This document shows positions 1 through 12,570 of a stretch of DNA of 64,000 bases, one piece after another. Numbering within the stretch: the first letter of the stretch is position 1; every line of letters starts with the position of its first letter. The DNA is from Paragonimus westermani (Eukaryota; Platyhelminthes; Trematoda; Plagiorchiida; Troglotrematidae): positions 30,093 through 94,092 of the forward strand of contig QNGE01003088.1 of NCBI GenBank assembly GCA_008508345.1, in the 5' to 3' direction. The notes below the pieces were generated by a model. The model saw only the letters and a list, made by a program, of their open reading frames with translations, did not search any database and was not told the DNA's origin. The translations under genes were made by a program, and so were the position numbers.

Positions 1-2080
1 TAGGTTTCTGGAACAACATAAATGGAAGTTTTTGAATTGGTTCCCAAAAATGCTTATTACGTTGGAATGTTGACAAAGCGAGCACTATTTTCTTGGCGGT
101 TAACTCTATCCCACACTTCTTCTCACGATATCACATGGTCCTGGCTAAAACAGCCTATGACCAGCCGGTCTGCAAGAATAACAGGTATCTGAAGAATACT
201 TTAGTGAAAACAGTGTCACATTCCATCTAGTCATCATATATTCAGTCCGATGATTACTAATTTGCTTGCAACACTGATTTTGTTGTTTAACTGTTCACGT
301 CAGTAAACTCAATACAACGGGACCATGAGTTCATTGGATTTGTTAAAATTCTCTGTCGAATCATTGATGTCATTTGACTCCGTTTTGTCTGAGATTTAAA
401 ATTAGTACAATGTTCATTGGTTTTTTCCCGTACAGTTTGACTCGGCCATTGGAATCAGCGTGGAGCACAACCAACCACCCTGTTTGTTTACTTGTACTCA
501 GATTTTCCGAGACGTTTCACTCATACACGATGGTAATCGTATCGTGGGTGGAATGTGCCTAGTAAAGATCCGGTCACATGAAGTGAGTTCTTGACAAGCT
601 TTACTAAATTTCACAGAGGTAACTTAGGTAGTAAATATGTGGTGAAGATAAGTCACAGGAAAAACTCAGACGGTTTTGTGGTTGTTGCTACTCGAAAGGT
701 TTGCTTATCAGGGGCAGGTTCATCAGGTCTTCTACTGTAAGAAGGGCAGATGTTGAAATTTGTAGACAGTGATTCACTTGTCAGTTGGCTGTGCTGTTCA
801 CCTCAGAGTCATTAGGGTTCATAGACCAGTGATAATGTTGAAAGCGCTAATAGAATGTGTGCAGAAACTCGTTCTGAAGTAATCGGCACGAATGAGTTAT
901 TAATTATACGTGTATACATGTATATATTAATTATACATGTATATCTGTAACCATCCTTTCTACAGTGAGGAAGGATTCGCCACGGACGCCAGACTAGTCT
1001 ATACAGCCACTGAAAAAGTTGTCTCCGGTAAATGTTTGATATTAAAAACCTTAATTACCCTGACTTAGTGTGAAGAATTATATTATCTTCTAACAGCTTG
1101 AGACAAACTGAGTCTGTGGACATTTCTGTCAGGTGTTTTTTACAATCACAAATCCGTTTGTAGTTGGAAATGGATGACTTGTAAATGGAAGCACAGATAA
1201 ACTTAACTACCTCGATCAAAAATGCATTAACAAAAGCAGTTGAACACTGAACGAACATTCTGGTTATCGACACTGTTTACACTTTCCTGTCTGATTATCA
1301 GTTCACGGTTATCCAACCCAATGTGTTTTAAGAGGGTTTATGTGACTTGCTCAATAGTATTTGTCTATCGCTTCTCATTCGAATGAGCTAACGAGCTAAA
1401 CATGGATAGATCTGGTTGCCTAGGCATTTTGAGCCGGTGCAATTTCATATTATTTTCACCAGTGATTTTTGTTGTACCAGCCAGCCTTATTTTTATATTA
1501 ATGAGGTAGAATAAATTGCTCTTTTGTCAGGTGGAATGTATGTGTGACGGAGGAGTGTCCATGATTTCGGTAATTGTGAGCAATCGGTAACGTTAAACTC
1601 TTGGCAGAATTGCTGTTCATTATACAAATATTTCCCGGTCAACTGAAAGTGGTTTATTTGCGGATGCAACATGTCAGATATTCTTACGTGATTACTCGCT
1701 TTGGGTTGCCATTTCCACAATAGTTTTACTGTCAGTTTTTTAGCATTACGAAATTTACTGATTGTTGTTTGATTGCTAACGGTCTTTTTATTAATATGAG
1801 GATGTAAAACACTGTGAGTTATGTCCGCAAGCTAGTCTTCGAGCCAATGATCAGTACTGGGTGAAATGGGGGCTAGTTGAATTAAGTGATTTTATAAATT
1901 TACATAGTCGGCATATATTACGATCTCCTCTAGTTTTGAAATTCATCCCTAGAGATGAAGTTTCTAATTGCACTGTACTGTGGCCAACGAAGATAGCTTC
2001 TGAACAACTACCAGTACAGTCAGCCAAAAGTCTCATTTTGGACATCATTGATAACATTCTTTTCCTGTCTAAGATTTGAA
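1..2080. other. non-coding stretch, no gene seen
   Basis: Only short overlapping open frames on both strands, none with a recognisable motif. The one visible structure is an AT-rich near-repeat at about 900-944, where TTAATTATAC followed by a TGTATA-type run occurs twice. Confidence 0.5.
900..944. repeat. AT-rich imperfect tandem/palindromic repeat
   Basis: Two near copies of a unit beginning TTAATTATAC and continuing with ATGTATAT are adjacent. Each is also nearly self-complementary. It looks like a small simple-sequence tract with no sign of function. Confidence 0.6.
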
Positions 2081-2252
2081 TAAAGACGATAGGCTGATAT
2101 TACACGGTTTATATCCGGATAAATTTCGCTGCATCTTTACGAGTGCATACTACAGACCATTTTATATATCAGTATGAGAAAGAGAACAAGATACCAGAGA
2201 AAGCCAATTGTCAGAGTGCACACTCATCGTCACTAGCAAGGTAGCGACAACC
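2081..2252 (+). repeat. left inverted repeat of PLE copy
   Basis: Pairs with 4015-4209. Shared landmarks include CTGATATTACACG, TATATCCGGATAAATTTCGC, a run around ATATATCAGTATGAGAAAG, and GTGCACACTCATCGTCACTA. The right arm carries about 20 extra bases near its outer end. Confidence 0.85.
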
Positions 2253-2334
2253 TTGTAAATAACTTGAAAATTTTTGCTTCTGGACTAGTAAGAAAACCAA
2301 AGTTTCTATGCGCTATTGTTTGGAGTAGCCACTT

Positions 2335-4056
2335 GTGCACGACACGATTCAGGAGGAATTCCCTAAGGACCCATCTAAGTACGTGATGAATTTGTCGTCT
2401 TGTGAACTGACTGAGACCCAGGGAGAAGCCTTATCTTGTGGTTTAAACTTTTGTATTCCACCTGGAAAGATTAACTCTATTGAGACCCAGACTCTTTTTG
2501 AACAATTCTGTGAACAAATCTCGAACTAGCAACCTACATCAGGTGATTAAAATCAAAACATGTTGATTTCGTTCACCAATTTCGAATCATGTCCAGTCGA
2601 CAAAGGTCTCTTCTCACAAATCAACATATCAGTGCCCTCAGATGGCTCAGATGTAACCATGAATTGTTCATGCTGCAGCCAGATAAAGGATCGGGGACAT
2701 TTTTGATGGACATGGTTGACTACATCAATAAGATGCAACCTATTCTGAATGATTCCCTGAGATTCAAAAAGAAAGAAGGAATAGACAATCCGGTAGACGT
2801 CGAGCAGATTATGAATAGAAAGCTGCAAGTATTACTTGAAGGTAACTTCATCAATGAGGGAACCTTTAAATCTCTAAAGTCAACTGGTACCCAGGTTTCA
2901 CAGCTATACGGAATCCCAAAACTTCACAAACCAGGATTTCTACTCAGGCTAAGGTAGTCTGTGTCTAACTCGTCACAACACAAAGTAGATTAATGGTTCA
3001 CGAAACTTCTGAAACCTATTCAAGACCGGATTGCTCAGTTCTGTCTGAAAGACAGTTTTGAACCTGCTGGTTTATTCGAGACAGTGAATATTCGGGATAA
3101 ATATTTGTGCTCATTTGATATGTGGTCGCTGTTTACGGACGTTTTCCTAGATGAATGTATCGAATTCCTGCTTTCTCATATGCGGGTGCACCATCTAGAA
3201 GTTGAAATACTCAAAAGCGAACTGGAGCAATTACTACTGCCCTGTACCAAAAACATCAGCTTCGTTATCCAAGATTCGGCCTACAGACAGATTAATGGGG
3301 TAGCTATGGTTAGCACACTCGGCCCTATTCTGGCAGACATTTCCGTAGCAAAACTTGATCAACAAGTTCCAGGACAGTTATCTTCTTTGCAGCTATACAA
3401 ACGATACGCCGATGATATTTTTTTCATCGCGCAAAACCAACTGCAAGCACACAGCTTAATTGATTGAATAAATTCTTCGCACCCAAACATACATTCTAGC
3501 ATGAAAGGCGAGGATCAAAACACCCTACCATTTCTGGATATGTGCATCAGGAGAAATGCAAGTGGCTCTATTCAACGAAGCGTCCATCACAAGAGCGCTT
3601 GGACAGGTCAGTACCTGCATTTTGGAAGCTTCATTCCCCGATCCAACAAACAAAGTTTGGTGCGCAAATTGTTTGATCGGGCCAGACGTATCTGCACTGA
3701 AGCTACTGTTTAATAAGAGATGGCTCTGTTAGAGACCACCCTACAACTAAACAGCGCCAGTTGCGAACAGGGGTCACAGAGTACATCCCGAAGTGAGTCA
3801 AAATCAGACCACACAAGCACAGCCACGCATAGAAACAAGGAGCCTGCATGGTCTATCGTGCGTCGTTTTCTTAAGACGCAATACCAATGTGATCTCGCAA
3901 CGGCATTTCGCGTTATCTACTCACCGTCGCACAGGCGAACACTGCGCTATGCCGAAGCGATTGCAATCCGAAGTTTCAAACCCGTGTTGTGTGTTCAAAA
4001 ACAACTGTTTGTATGGTTGTCGGTACCTTGGTAGTGACGATGAGTGTGCACTCTGA
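2335..4056 (+). pseudogene. Penelope-like reverse transcriptase, decayed
   Basis: Encodes a broken PLE polyprotein in two alternating frames with at least five stops. Motifs in order: LQPDKGSGTFLMDM near 2671; YGIPKLHKPG near 2907; FDMWSLFTDV near 3113 (family form SFDVVSLFTNVP); NGVAMVSTLGPILADI near 3294; the catalytic KRYADDIFFI near 3397; and LPFLDMCIRRN, then SAWTGQYLHFGSFIP near 3595-3640. These are the diagnostic PLE reverse-transcriptase blocks. The expected C-terminal GIY-YIG endonuclease is not clear: only a cysteine-bearing stretch near 3985-4030 lies where it should be. Stops are at the ends of the segments near 2529, 2957, 3467 and 3713. The copy cannot make a full protein. Confidence 0.85.
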
Positions 4057-4209
4057 CAATTGGCTTTCTCTGGTATCTTGTTCGCTTTCTCATACTGATA
4101 TATAAATGGTCTGTAATAAGCACCTGTAAAGGTGCAGCGAAATTTATCCGGATATAAACAGTGTACTACTAATCTAAAATCGTGTAATATCAGTCTACTG
4201 TCTTCTTTA
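4015..4209 (-). repeat. right inverted repeat of PLE copy
   Basis: Reverse complement of 2081-2252, overlapping the last residues of the decayed PLE frame. That overlap is typical of PLE terminal repeats derived from the 3' end of the element. Confidence 0.85.
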
Positions 4210-7200
4210 CCGATAATGTTCCTTTTAACTCAAGCCCTGCGGGACCTGTCAAATGTTTGGTGAAATTGCAGAGGACGTGGATTAACAAGCTCAACCAGAT
4301 CGTTAGGAATGTTATGTCCAAGGAGACAAATGTTATACGATCACTACATACTAGCCAATTTTATACTGACACCTATTTTGAGAAATATGGTCACGTTTGT
4401 GCAGGTTATCCGTAGTGTGGATTATATATTCTAATCTAGAACCAACGGTTGAAGTGCTTCTAAAGAGACTACCGTAAAAGTTTCAATATAGATCTTTTGA
4501 ACTCCTAACCGATTCGTTTTAAGCTTCAAGTTACATTTGATATTAACTAGGCGGTGCAATTGCTACACGGTCTCGGTGAAGGTATCTCAGTTTTCGTGAA
4601 TGTATCTCCGAATGAGGAGACCAACTTTGTCTGCGATATATGTGTCAGAAATAACATGTCTGCGATTGTCTACAGGCTTCTCATAGTTTGTGGGTTTAGC
4701 TTGCACAGAAAACGATACAGTTAGAACTTACGGGTTGTCTTACAAGCAAGCCGACGGAGTTGAGATGAACAGTTTAATAAGTCTTCTGTTAGCTGGCGTT
4801 TTTGTGGTTGTTGCTGTTAACAGAACAAAAGACACGATACATTCAGCTATCTTTGGGGAGCCATGCGTTGATAAAGTTCTGAAATTACCAGCACATTGAG
4901 TATACCTAGTGTACTTTGCCTCAAACTTTCGTTACACGTGAGAATGTGCACGAAGGCAGTTTTCTTATTTAGTTGTGCTGTTTGCCTTTTGGTTTAGGTA
5001 ATTTGTGAAACATTTCCTACCAGAACAATATCTGCAATCTAATTGCTCTGTCCGATAACCACAAGCGGTCCGTGGTCTGTATATTGTATACGGGAACTTT
5101 GTACCCAAGAATGGTGGAATACCCATCTGGGATTTTTGGTTTAACTATTGCTGCCACCCGTAGGGTTTCCTCGAATACAATAACAAAGCTTCCTGCAGTG
5201 TATGAATAACTGGAATGTACTTGAAGGCAGTTTGTAACAAGCTATCATCCAAAGGTCACTATATGATCTGGGAGAAGGAAAACCACTAAAAAAGGGGTTT
5301 CTAATGCTGCGAAGCTCTGTTTGGTCACGTTAACCAGATCCGCACTTTCTAGTCTCGTGAAAAGTGGTGACTTAACCGGTGTACATCCTACGCCATGTAA
5401 TAATTCGAAGGCAAATTCGAAGGCAGTTGGGATGGACGTACTAGCGTCTTGGTTCACGAAGTAATCAGTGCCATCTGATGTGTTTGTTCAAATGGAGGCG
5501 GTAGCTGTAAACCAGATGGCAGTAGAATGTACAAGAAGACGTAAGTCTTCACTGTAAACACGTGATCGCTACACCAATCGTGGTTTCTGCTCAATAATTT
5601 GACGTGCAACGTAAGCATCATCTACTGAAGTTTATCGAAGTTTGACAACGATCACCCAACATTACACAAACTGAACACAATCCACATTTGATCGTAGCCT
5701 TCGAATATGTATGTGTTCACTGCGTTTATCCGATATGGTTTTGTGGGCATAATCCAACCGGCCCATTTGAAGAACAGTAGATACTATATTGAAAATTGAC
5801 CTTACACTGATCAAAACCATCAGAGTATGACTTACACGATTAAAATATCACACATTGGGGTCGTTCATTGAGGTTTTACTAATGATTAAGCAATTCGGAA
5901 TTATATAAAAGGGTTTACGTAACCTACCTTGTACGTCACACTTGAGCAGCTGGTAAGCTTGTGCACAAGGTAAGTGGTTGGAATAGGTCACTGATTCCCG
6001 CCTGGTGAGAGATTAATGATTTTCGTTTTCGATCCACTGCGCTTTCAAATGTACAGACTATCGACGCTGTATTCCTCATCTAGCTGACCTTTGTTAAATA
6101 CTGTTTCTTCTTTCAGCGATCACTTTCGCCCTGAATCACGTGACTCAAAATCCCTTCACCTGACTACATATTACCTATATATGTCTGCAGCTAAAAATGT
6201 GGGAAGAACGTCAGAAGTAAGAATTCCCCCCAACAGGACTGTGAGTTTTGAACAAACGACATGAATTCCCTTACGGCAGTGCATCAGTAGATCGAAAATA
6301 TTGGTAAAGCATACTGTTGCAGTAAATCCCTATATCCTGGATCAACGAATGTCTGAGTCCGATAACTAACTTCCTTATTTCGACTGACCGAACACCAGTT
6401 TGCGTGGGCCGTATTACTGTCTTTTCGCATTCTGCCAATGTCCACTACAGGACTGAATCATTCAGCCTTGAGATTTCACACATGTGATCAACCACATGAG
6501 GAGCAATCCATCTTCAACTTTTGAATCACTGAAAAAGCTTTACAGTTTTTTGTGTTTTTTCTGCGGAGTTGTGAGAAGCTGTGCTGAATATGATGATATT
6601 TTGACTAGGCGAATGAGAGACACTTAACGAAAGTCACCTAAGCCAATGGTATTAGGAAACAAGCAAACAACAACGTCAACACACACACCGAGGAGAACAC
6701 AGAAACTGAAAACAGCTTACCTCATTTATCCCGAGAAGTTGGATGTTAGGACAAATTGCTCAAAGAAGTAAACAAAGAATCGCAAACTTTCCTACATGTC
6801 TCACAGGGTGAATGGTAGTGACCATCTCTGTTTTCACCTCCGTTAAACAGTATGCAGCCGAAGTATCTAGTCTTCACGGTTGATGCCCGTTCATTTCTCA
6901 ACGATACTTCTAACGAGCGCTTCAAACCATACTTACATGTTTAGGGGATCAGACCATTATATACGGTAGAAATCGATAACGTGATGGAGCAATAGCAGGC
7001 GTTTGCGACCCGTAGCTCAAGTAGAGATGAAGCGCACAACCGAATTACCTCGAGTCTCACTGATTTATTGAAGCGTGCAAATGGCCAGATGGCTCAGAAT
7101 CGTAATCAATAAACTTCGCGGCAATCACACTTTCGAGGCAGCCCAAGACCAACTACAAGAAACGTGATTAGTCCAGCAATTCGTGGACAACGGTGCCCTC

Positions 7201-10200
7201 TCTCTTGGCACTCGCTGCCAATCTCAGGTTGACATCGGCCAACTGCTTTCAGCCTTCACTACGACCGCGGAGCTCCTTTTGCTTCCAGATAGTTGTTCGT
7301 TGCGTTCAAGCGAACCGTTGTGGATTAGTCTGTGTATGGGCATCTCCAGTCAACATCTTCAGCTTAAGCATCCACGGGTTGTGATTTGGAACATGGCCTG
7401 AATGTCGATGTGCAATGTAGCCGTCAGCCGCATCAGGATAATTTTTCATAGAGCTCAAAACTGCAACTGGCCGATAACACGTCTCACACGGTAACTCGGC
7501 ATGAGTTACATTCGACGCTTCCAGTAGAAGTTCACTCCGGTTGCCTGGCTGTGTACGCGTCTTTTTATTTTCTCTCGATTTAACTGCGAGAATCGGGGAA
7601 AAATGAATGATGAAAATCCTGTTCTTGACTTTCTGCCGAACATCAGCCTTCCTCTTCATTTCCGTTGAGGTATCGGTTTTGAGAGCGAGTACAAACCGAT
7701 CTAGTTTAGTTTGTGTCGTCCCATTAGTGCTGTTTTGAAAAACACTGTTTGACAGTATGAACCGCATATTCAGCTGGACCGTTTGAAACGGTGTGGTAAG
7801 GTGCATACTTGATATGTAAATTGTGCAACATTCCACGATTGCAAGGAAACTATTGGAACTTCTCAGTGCCACAACAGGCTCCGTTAGTCAATATGAAATC
7901 TAATAAGTGTCACGAATGTGGCAAACGAAAACTGAATATTTTGCTCGTTGATTGCGAATCTGCACATACGACGGGATAGACATTAGTCCAATTAGATTAG
8001 GCACTGACCATAAACAGACGCATCATGTCTCTGTTCGCACCAAAGTAATTTGCATGCGGTTTATGACATGGCCTCTGCGACCGATACCCGTGAATTGGTG
8101 GTTCCAACGGATTTTGGCTTTCGTATGTTTGTAACATTTCATTTGACACCCATTATCTAAATCCACACTCAGCAACAAATACTAACCTGTTGTAAGTACC
8201 CCCATTTCTCCGAACTCCTGAATAAACATCGTATAAATACTAGACTAACTATTGGCACGCATTGTATGGCGAAATTATGTGACAGTTCTAGAAGTTGAAA
8301 CTGTTTTTTAGTCCACGCTGGTCCTTTGGGACCATTAGTAGTTTCAAATCACCAGTAACTTACGAAGCCATCTCACAGTTAGAAAACGTTCTATGATCCC
8401 TAGTAGAGGATCTTAATCTGGCAACCGTCTTATCTGCTAGGTTCCATTGGAAATTTCCTCTGCGAAATTTGAGCTAGTTATAGAAGTGTGAATCAGATGA
8501 TAAGGTGTGATGTTGCTGACTCCATCGGCCTAAGAAGGTTTGTGAGGATGACAGCTAAAAGCAACGTCCACATCTACGATCTTGCAGAAGACTTGCTAAA
8601 TCCCCTTCTCCATTCCTAGTGATTGCAAACAACAGTTTGTGATCAACATAAATTCCAAAATATTACCCATAGACGCTCTGATGAAGACTTCCGACTTAAA
8701 ATATTACAAACCTCTTCTCTTTTTTCAATTGGAAACAAGTTTTTCCAGATGATAATAACGTCAGTGTGACAACAGTAATCGAACTGAAAGAAACCTTCCA
8801 TTCAACGACCAGCCTTTACACCACTACTATGAAGAAGCATCACACTCTAATATCTGTGGTTCTCAGTAAGTCGTAATCAACGAGATATGAAGATACGCCG
8901 TGTCTTCTCATTAAGTCACAGTCCAGGATACACTTCTATGTAACACTCTATACAAATGAAAAACCTTTGTGGATCCATGTGGAGAAAAACGATATCAGGG
9001 TGATAGCATTTCTAGAAATGAATGGAGATGAGCTTTGCTTCCATTTTTTGGTCAACCAAAAATTGATTGTACTTTATCATCTAACATAGTCAAGTCACTC
9101 TTAACCAGTGGATATCTCAGATATGACGGAATCAACGAATAACTCATCTGTTGATCGTTTTTGTTTCAAGCCCTTTTTTGCTGGAGATCATTAATCTCCA
9201 TCGGTGGTGTACACAAGTGTTCGGACACTGTCGGAGTAATGATGGGAGGGGACATGGGTTACCAGACTGCTCATAATGGTTTAGAAAATTGCCTGGTCCA
9301 AAATGATGACAAAATGTAAAAATGTGTACTGAGAGTGGCCAATGACGGAGCGATCGCAGTGCAAGCATGTGATGGCCCATCAAGTTATATGGCTAAGATA
9401 AATCTTTGTGAATGTTTCACCGTTTGGGACAGGGGGTATCTGCTCAGTATGGAGTTGTGACTCATGGTTGATTGGTAATTATCATATATTTGCTAAGCTT
9501 CACTTGGCTTGATGGCAGTGTGCAGGGATAATTTTTCCAAATTTCATGTGTGCGTGTCAAATCATTCTCGACTATAGTCCCTAAAGACTAGGACAATTTT
9601 GGTGGTTTAACGAAGCGAGGTCGGAAGTCGGTTTAATGTTGATCTGAAATTCACTTGATGAATCGCGTTTGTCTTCCAACAGAAACTTCTTAGGTTTCTG
9701 CTGTAGTGAAACCGGTTTCGTCTTATCCGTCGTGCCTGGTAGGCCTCTGGTGCAATCCAGACCAAGTTAGTCTAGACCATTTCGAGTTACCAAGTATACT
9801 GGCAAATTACGTTACTGCCACCATATCAGACACGGGCAATGCACTCTCCAGTAACCGAAATTAATAGGATTGGCTGACGTCCCGTATTACTGTTCATATG
9901 AAGGGTTCGTTGCTTGAACTTTAGGTGTACACAATAGAGTAGGGCTCGGCAGTAGTTATACACAGTAACAAGTTGAACGGTTTTAAACACAACTGCCTTT
10001 GACATAAGAGTATAGGAGTCACGTTGGTTCCGTGAAGATTGGTTTTTAAGTGAACAACATATAAGTGCCAGGTTTGAATATCTCAGTGATTCGTCTGTTA
10101 TTTTGTCATCAGCTAAGACAGCGTCAGTTTTTCTGTGTTGGTGAAATGTTGTTGAATGTTCAGTTACTTTTCAACGCAGTCAAGCAACGGTACAAGTGTC

Positions 10201-11220
10201 TTCCGGCTTAAAGTAAAGCAGTCCTTTGTTAATAGTTTTCTACAGGTTTTCCCCTTCCAGATCTTCGAACTAAAACACTGTGGGGCCATTTCATCTCCGA
10301 CTTTGACAGCATGGATAGCACTTTAACGACAGTCAAACATAGCCCGTTTAATTTAATCAATATCATCCGGACTTGATACAACTTTAGGGAACTCTATTTC
10401 AAAGTGTAAGTGCATTTATGCGCTTTCTTAAACTTAATTGGTACGTCAAATGAGTTAACTATATTCTCACTAGTGACAAAACGCAGGACATTAGTTATGT
10501 GATTGATCCGCCTCTCCGTGAAAATGTCATAATAGTTTAATTTCTGTGGTGTCTACAAAAGCATTAAGTTTTTGCATCACTGATACTAAATCTAAATGAC
10601 TCGGAAATGTGTGTTGCCAACAATTAGAGGCAGATGCTGACGACGTTCGCACGCAGTACACAAGGCTGCTTGGACAAATGTAATTACGTACATATTTTTC
10701 ACATTGCCAGATGGACACCTCTGTAACGCAGTAGTAAGCGTATGTGGCCCAAAGTCCAAGTGAAAACCCAGAACATTTGTTGCTGCACCAAATATTGCTG
10801 ATTAACTTGGGAGTGCAAACAATCAATTAGTCGGGAATTGTAATGACTAAACCAGAAGGCATATAGATTCTTGAGGCCAATCACGACCAGTCATGTTGTA
10901 GCATGAAGACGCGATCGCATAATCAAAATATATGTGGTACATCTATTATGTGATGTTTTGATGACAATCGTTTCAGCAAGAAACTTTCACTCTGCTGTGC
11001 AGCGTAGCTGAAACGTCGCCAGTATTCTCTTGGTTCTTTTTCAAAAATATTATTGAATTACCATTGCTGAGCTACTGCACGTTACTTCTGCACAGTCTAC
11101 GAATATTCAGAAATCCCGGTGTGTAGGTGGGCACAACTCGAGTTCTCTGATTAAATACGTTGTGTGGCCTAATAAAACTGTAAAACCTAAGTTGATGACA
11201 AAAAGAATAAGCCTTCGTTT
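4210..11220. other. long non-coding stretch with one unexplained ORF
   Basis: I see no retroelement motifs, structural RNA or convincing splice-bounded exon here. Frames are short, apart from a 188-codon frame on the - strand (7306-7872), listed separately. Confidence 0.4.
7306..7872 (-). CDS. hypothetical ORF, 188 codons, unrecognised
   Basis: This is the longest uninterrupted frame that I cannot tie to a mobile element. It starts MALRSSNSFLAIVEC and is rich in Ser, Thr, Lys and Arg, with a basic centre (MKRKADVRQKVKNR). There is a Cys pair (LPCETC) about two thirds along and a His-rich stretch (HRHSGHVPNHN) near the end. No domain is recognised. No splice sites, promoter or poly(A) signal clearly belong to it. 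A chance open frame remains a serious alternative at this length and base composition. Confidence 0.2.
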   Translation of the reverse strand: MALRSSNSFLAIVECCTIYISSMHLTTPFQTVQLNMRFILSNSVFQNSTNGTTQTKLDRFVLALKTDTSTEMKRKADVRQKVKNRIFIIHFSPILAVKSRENKKTRTQPGNRSELLLEASNVTHAELPCETCYRPVAVLSSMKNYPDAADGYIAHRHSGHVPNHNPWMLKLKMLTGDAHTQTNPQRFA

Positions 11221-11292
11221 TTGCCCAACAGGTGCTACTATCCAACTATTAAGCGTAAAGCACCACGCCGTCGTACGGTTCATTTCTTCAAG

Positions 11293-11391
11293 TTAACACT
11301 ATGGCCATCCGCGCCCTTGATTCCCATCCGCTCAGCGTTTCTATGGAGATCTACACTGCAGAGATCACTGTTCGACAAAATGTTCTTAATG
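11293..11391 (+). CDS. weak candidate upstream exon
   Basis: A pyrimidine-rich run ending TTTCTTCAAG is followed by 32 open codons containing TMAIRALDSHPLSVSMEIYT, ending before GTAGAT. The peptide looks more like extracellular protein than random sequence. If used, it enters in phase 1 and leaves in phase 1, so it cannot join the next exon (12379, phase 0) directly. An overlapping 178-codon frame (11221-11757) runs through the same DNA and through a poly-G/N tract, and is probably spurious. Low confidence. Confidence 0.18.
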
Positions 11392-11669
11392 GTAGATAAC
11401 ATGCGCAAACAGACTGATGGTTGCTTAAACCGTGTCTTAAAAACAAGGACAAAATGTACCATTGATGAACGAAAACTGAGATCGTATCTACGTTATGATC
11501 ACTATTCAGCGCCACTGATTTTCTTGGTTCATTTCGAAGAGACATCGCGAGCCACTGTACAAATCTGCATGACTACGTCGTATTCTCGTTTCGTCCATAG
11601 TATGTACTGGAAATCATGTACACGAGGAATAGCAGAGAGAAACACTGAAATTGAAGGTGTAAAATGGGC

Positions 11670-11687
11670 GGGGGGGGGNGGGGGGGG
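11670..11687. repeat. poly-G run with an undetermined base
   Basis: A G homopolymer of about 17 bases with a single N at 11679. Either a true G tract or a collapsed low-quality region; the real length is unknown. Confidence 0.8.
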
Positions 11688-12378
11688 TGACGGAATAGGT
11701 GTGTTACAAGAACTACTTGAAGCCATAAGAATAATTTGCAACGAAGTCTATTTTTAATGTTGAAATAATTCGGATAATCCTACTAAAATTCTCACAGGTT
11801 TGATAAACCTGTAAAGAAAGAGTCAAGTGAGTAGGTAGACACTGGTTAATAACACTTGCACGCACAAACTCGCTGGTAATACACTGATTGGTTCGGTGAC
11901 AAAAGGGGTTTGATGAATCGAAAGAGACCGAGAAAGGCAATTGCCCATTTAGTCCTAGTGACAATTTTTTAAACCAGGCGGCAGTTGGTCATGTTGATGA
12001 AGCGAGTGGGTCTATACTAAAATGGCTTGCTGTTCTATCACTCATTATAACCAGTTCAAAGGTTAACTCAATGTTTTAACTTTCAGTTAATAAGAAGTTA
12101 ATTGCCACAGTAATAAGAGTGGGGAAAGCAATCAAGAAAATGTCCCGTTGCCATAAATGCTTGATTTGTGTCGACAACTTCATCCGGTTGAAATTTGACC
12201 GGAGTACTTTTTTGAAGATATTCTTGCTAAACAGACTAGTAGAGATCAGATTTACGATATCTAGACGTTCGTTACTCACACCCTAAGATGTCGCTTACTA
12301 TAATCTGAGGGTCTTCTGCGAATCTTTTGAGAACCTCCCGAATATATTAATTTTCCCATCCTTTTCGTCTGGCGGCAG

Positions 12379-12570
12379 GCAACGGAATTCCACATACGCT
12401 TCATCAATGCTCAGTGGTCACAGTTAGAAAACTATAAGTGCGTTCGCTTTTCGATCGACCGGTCATCGTTGTACCCTCATTTATCCTTCGAAGAGTGTTC
12501 TTTGGAGGCTGGTAAACGTGGAGATATCATTTGCATATGCACCTTTTCAGGCTACATCATTCTGCTTCAG
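12379..12570 (+). CDS. exon encoding GPS/GAIN-like module of a membrane protein
   Basis: 192 bases, 64 codons, phase 0 to phase 0. The acceptor is a pyrimidine-rich run ending GGCGGCAG and the donor is a strong CAG|GTAAGTC. The peptide starts ATEFHIRFINAQ. Its four cysteines are spaced like a GPS motif: YKCVRFSID, then 18 residues on EEC, then 11 residues on CIC, then a hydrophobic YIILLQ end. In GAIN/GPS proteins (adhesion GPCRs, polycystin-1 family) the last part is normally C-x-C-x-HL-S/T followed by FAxL; here the HL-S/T cleavage triplet is replaced by FSG, so self-cleavage is not expected. It is the first well-supported exon of the chain that continues at 13475; the gene start lies upstream and was not found. 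The GPS call is inference from spacing. Confidence 0.6.

Larger units (their letters stand above)
2081..4209 (+). mobile_element. Penelope-like retroelement flanked by inverted repeats
   Basis: A degenerate PLE coding region (2335-4056) lies between two inverted repeats, 2081-2252 and 4015-4209. The inner part of the left repeat matches the reverse complement of the right one over more than 100 bases with few differences; the outer part has small gaps. Penelope elements are known to carry terminal repeats (pLTRs) in direct or inverted orientation because of their insertion mechanism, and this layout fits the inverted form. No clear target-site duplication was found. The family assignment rests on the reverse-transcriptase motifs. 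Confidence 0.8.

Noticed and set aside
11221..11757. 178-codon + strand frame
   Set aside because: Starts at a non-ATG codon, runs through a poly-G/N tract and has no domain; a competing reading of part of it looks more protein-like.
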